From: an uncultured Lachnospiraceae bacterium
GTDB taxonomy: Bacteria > Bacillota > Clostridia > Lachnospirales > Lachnospiraceae
Length of the DNA stretch: 64,000 nt
Direction: 5' to 3'
Assembly (NCBI GenBank): GCA_949472775.1
Contig: CASWVG010000003.1
Location: 1-64,000, forward strand
A program made the position numbers and the translations under genes. Below, one piece after another: positions 62,995 to 64,000 of this stretch; the first letter of the stretch is position 1; each line of letters begins with the position of its first letter. A model generated the notes under the pieces. It ran no database searches. It saw only the letters and a list, made by a program, of their open reading frames with translations, and was not told where the DNA came from.

Positions 62995-64000
62995 ATGGGG
63001 AAGAACGGATTTGAGTCTTTTAGAAAACGAAATAAAAATAATAAGCCTGTAAATCCGATTGCTTTGTTTTTTGCGTTTATTGTCGGGGCAGTGATGGCTT
63101 TTGCGGCAGCGTGGCATATCAAGGCGTCTAAGGATAAAAATGACGTTGGGGTGCCTGACAGTGAGGGTGCGCAGAACAACAGGGAGTTGAAAAAGCTGAT
63201 AAAGGAGCTGCGCAGTGAAAACGAGCGGAGAAAGCGTGCAGACCGTGAAGAACGCGTGGAGCGTGCGAAACGCGACAGCGGCGGTATTGACGAAAAACAA
63301 CCAGCCGTTGTACAGACGCAGCAGGTCAGACCTTACAGGCCGCGCAGGCGTGTGCCCGTAAAGAAGATCTTCGGGCGTACGATTGCGGTGGCGGTATCGG
63401 CAGCGCTTGTTGTGACAGCACTTTATCTGGTGCCATATGACCGGGCGCCTGTGCAGGAAGTGCAGGCGAGGGATTCTTTTGGTGGGATTAAGCAGGTCGT
63501 GGAGGAGCATGACGAAGACAATCCTTTTGTGATTCTGGATATTGTGCCTGGAATGGCGTATGCTGACATAAACGGTAACAGATATAATTTTTCTCTGGGA
63601 ACCATCGGCTATCTGGCACCGGGTCAGTCTCCGATCCAGCAGGATCTGTTCCGTATTTTTGCGGAGGATTATAAAGAGAGTTTCTATAGCTACTCTGACA
63701 GGAAAAAGTTGACTCAAGCAGTCATTTCCGGCGGTTATTCCGGGATTACCTACCAGGAAGCTTACGGTGGAACGGGAGAGGATCTGAAAGCCAGCGTATG
63801 GAGCAAAATTTTTGATCCCACCGAAGTGAAACATGATGAGAACGGTATACTGACTAATGAAGTTCCATATCCGACTGGGAGGCTCTATGCCCGCGTGATG
63901 AAGCGGGATGACGTCAGTGAAGGAGCGGGCGGTCTCCCTGCGCGCCCGGGATTTGATTATAATCTGACGGGGCAGCCAGAGGGGAGTACACTCTTTGACG
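62995..64000 (+). CDS. Large membrane-anchored surface protein (3' partial)
   Basis: Open to the right edge; 335 codons are visible. It starts MGKNGFESFRKRNK behind gagagaagg. Membrane helices lie at about 22-42 and 128-148. Between them is a charged coiled-coil-like stretch (about 60-95) and a Pro/Arg-rich segment. The extracellular part opens with NPFVILDIVPGMAYADINGN and SLGTIGYLAPGQSP, a pattern I associate with large clostridial surface proteins that follow pilus genes. No catalytic motif is visible. It comes directly after the giant pilin, so it may be a partner of the pilus tip or a surface docking protein; that is inferred. Confidence 0.7.
   Translation, partial: MGKNGFESFRKRNKNNKPVNPIALFFAFIVGAVMAFAAAWHIKASKDKNDVGVPDSEGAQNNRELKKLIKELRSENERRKRADREERVERAKRDSGGIDEKQPAVVQTQQVRPYRPRRRVPVKKIFGRTIAVAVSAALVVTALYLVPYDRAPVQEVQARDSFGGIKQVVEEHDEDNPFVILDIVPGMAYADINGNRYNFSLGTIGYLAPGQSPIQQDLFRIFAEDYKESFYSYSDRKKLTQAVISGGYSGITYQEAYGGTGEDLKASVWSKIFDPTEVKHDENGILTNEVPYPTGRLYARVMKRDDVSEGAGGLPARPGFDYNLTGQPEGSTLFD

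Overview
The window looks like chromosomal DNA of a spore-forming member of the Clostridia, most likely Lachnospiraceae. The reasons are the gpr-spoIIP-lepA-hemW order, a sigK-type sigma factor, a class 3 (Firmicutes) fructose bisphosphatase, YerC, a DUF1836 regulator, strong AGGAGG ribosome binding sites, TTGACA/TATAAT promoters and a roughly even base composition. The family assignment is an inference, because no rRNA operon is present. The only RNA genes I can support are one tRNA-Gly(CCC) and a lysine riboswitch. There is no CRISPR array and no intact insertion sequence.

Region 1 (1-9.7 kb): the 3' end of a surface protein with a 13-residue repeat stalk and an SGNH hydrolase domain, a small helical protein, a decayed AAA-ATPase-like/PD-(D/E)XK gene, a class A penicillin-binding protein, a YigZ-family protein, MgtE and BipA. 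Region 2 (9.7-17.1 kb): a tandem-OB SSB-like protein, a CobO-like ATPase, dapA under a lysine riboswitch, dapB, fbp, a lipoprotein, a eukaryotic-type HisA and a cold shock protein. Region 3 (17.2-22 kb): a phosphorelay neighbourhood with a hybrid histidine kinase carrying two receiver domains but no Hpt, yerC, a DUF1836 regulator and a stand-alone Hpt protein. Region 4 (22-36 kb): an orphan NMT1-type binding lipoprotein, tRNA-Gly, an EamA transporter, a chemoreceptor, an SPFH-zinc ribbon protein, PcrA, RlmD, a degenerate GGDEF protein, a PurF-like protein without its glutaminase cysteine, a zinc-ribbon protein and a TPM-domain protein. Region 5 (36-43 kb): rpsT and the sporulation/housekeeping block gpr, spoIIP, lepA, hemW, sigK.

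Region 6 (43-64 kb) is the most distinctive part. It holds a degenerate HD-GYP-like protein followed by a full type IV pilus locus: pilT, pilB, an inserted Rpn-type nuclease relative, pilC, a major pilin, a prepilin peptidase, a PilM-PilN fusion and pilO. A cassette of unusual pilin-like proteins follows: a 516-residue PilV-like pilin, an 860-residue PilX/GspK-like protein without Glu5, a 209-residue pilin, and a 1285-residue pilin-like protein whose C-terminal third is a tandem repeat. A membrane-anchored surface protein then runs off the right end. PilT/PilB drive retraction and extension, PilC/PilM-N/PilO form the inner platform, PilD processes the pilins, and the large pilin-like proteins are candidates for a tip or adhesin complex.

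Structured intergenic DNA recurs through the window. A degenerate hairpin family with a GCGC(A/G)GAC motif and a GGAAA...TTTCC stem appears near 5.3, 15.8, 29.6 and 51.2 kb. A second pair sharing GAAGAACTTC and GGCATTCTCC blocks lies at 33.95 and 39.05 kb. A perfect 16-bp inverted repeat with a competing hairpin separates dapA from dapB. Part 1 calls rest on motif recognition and reading-frame logic; no database search was run.
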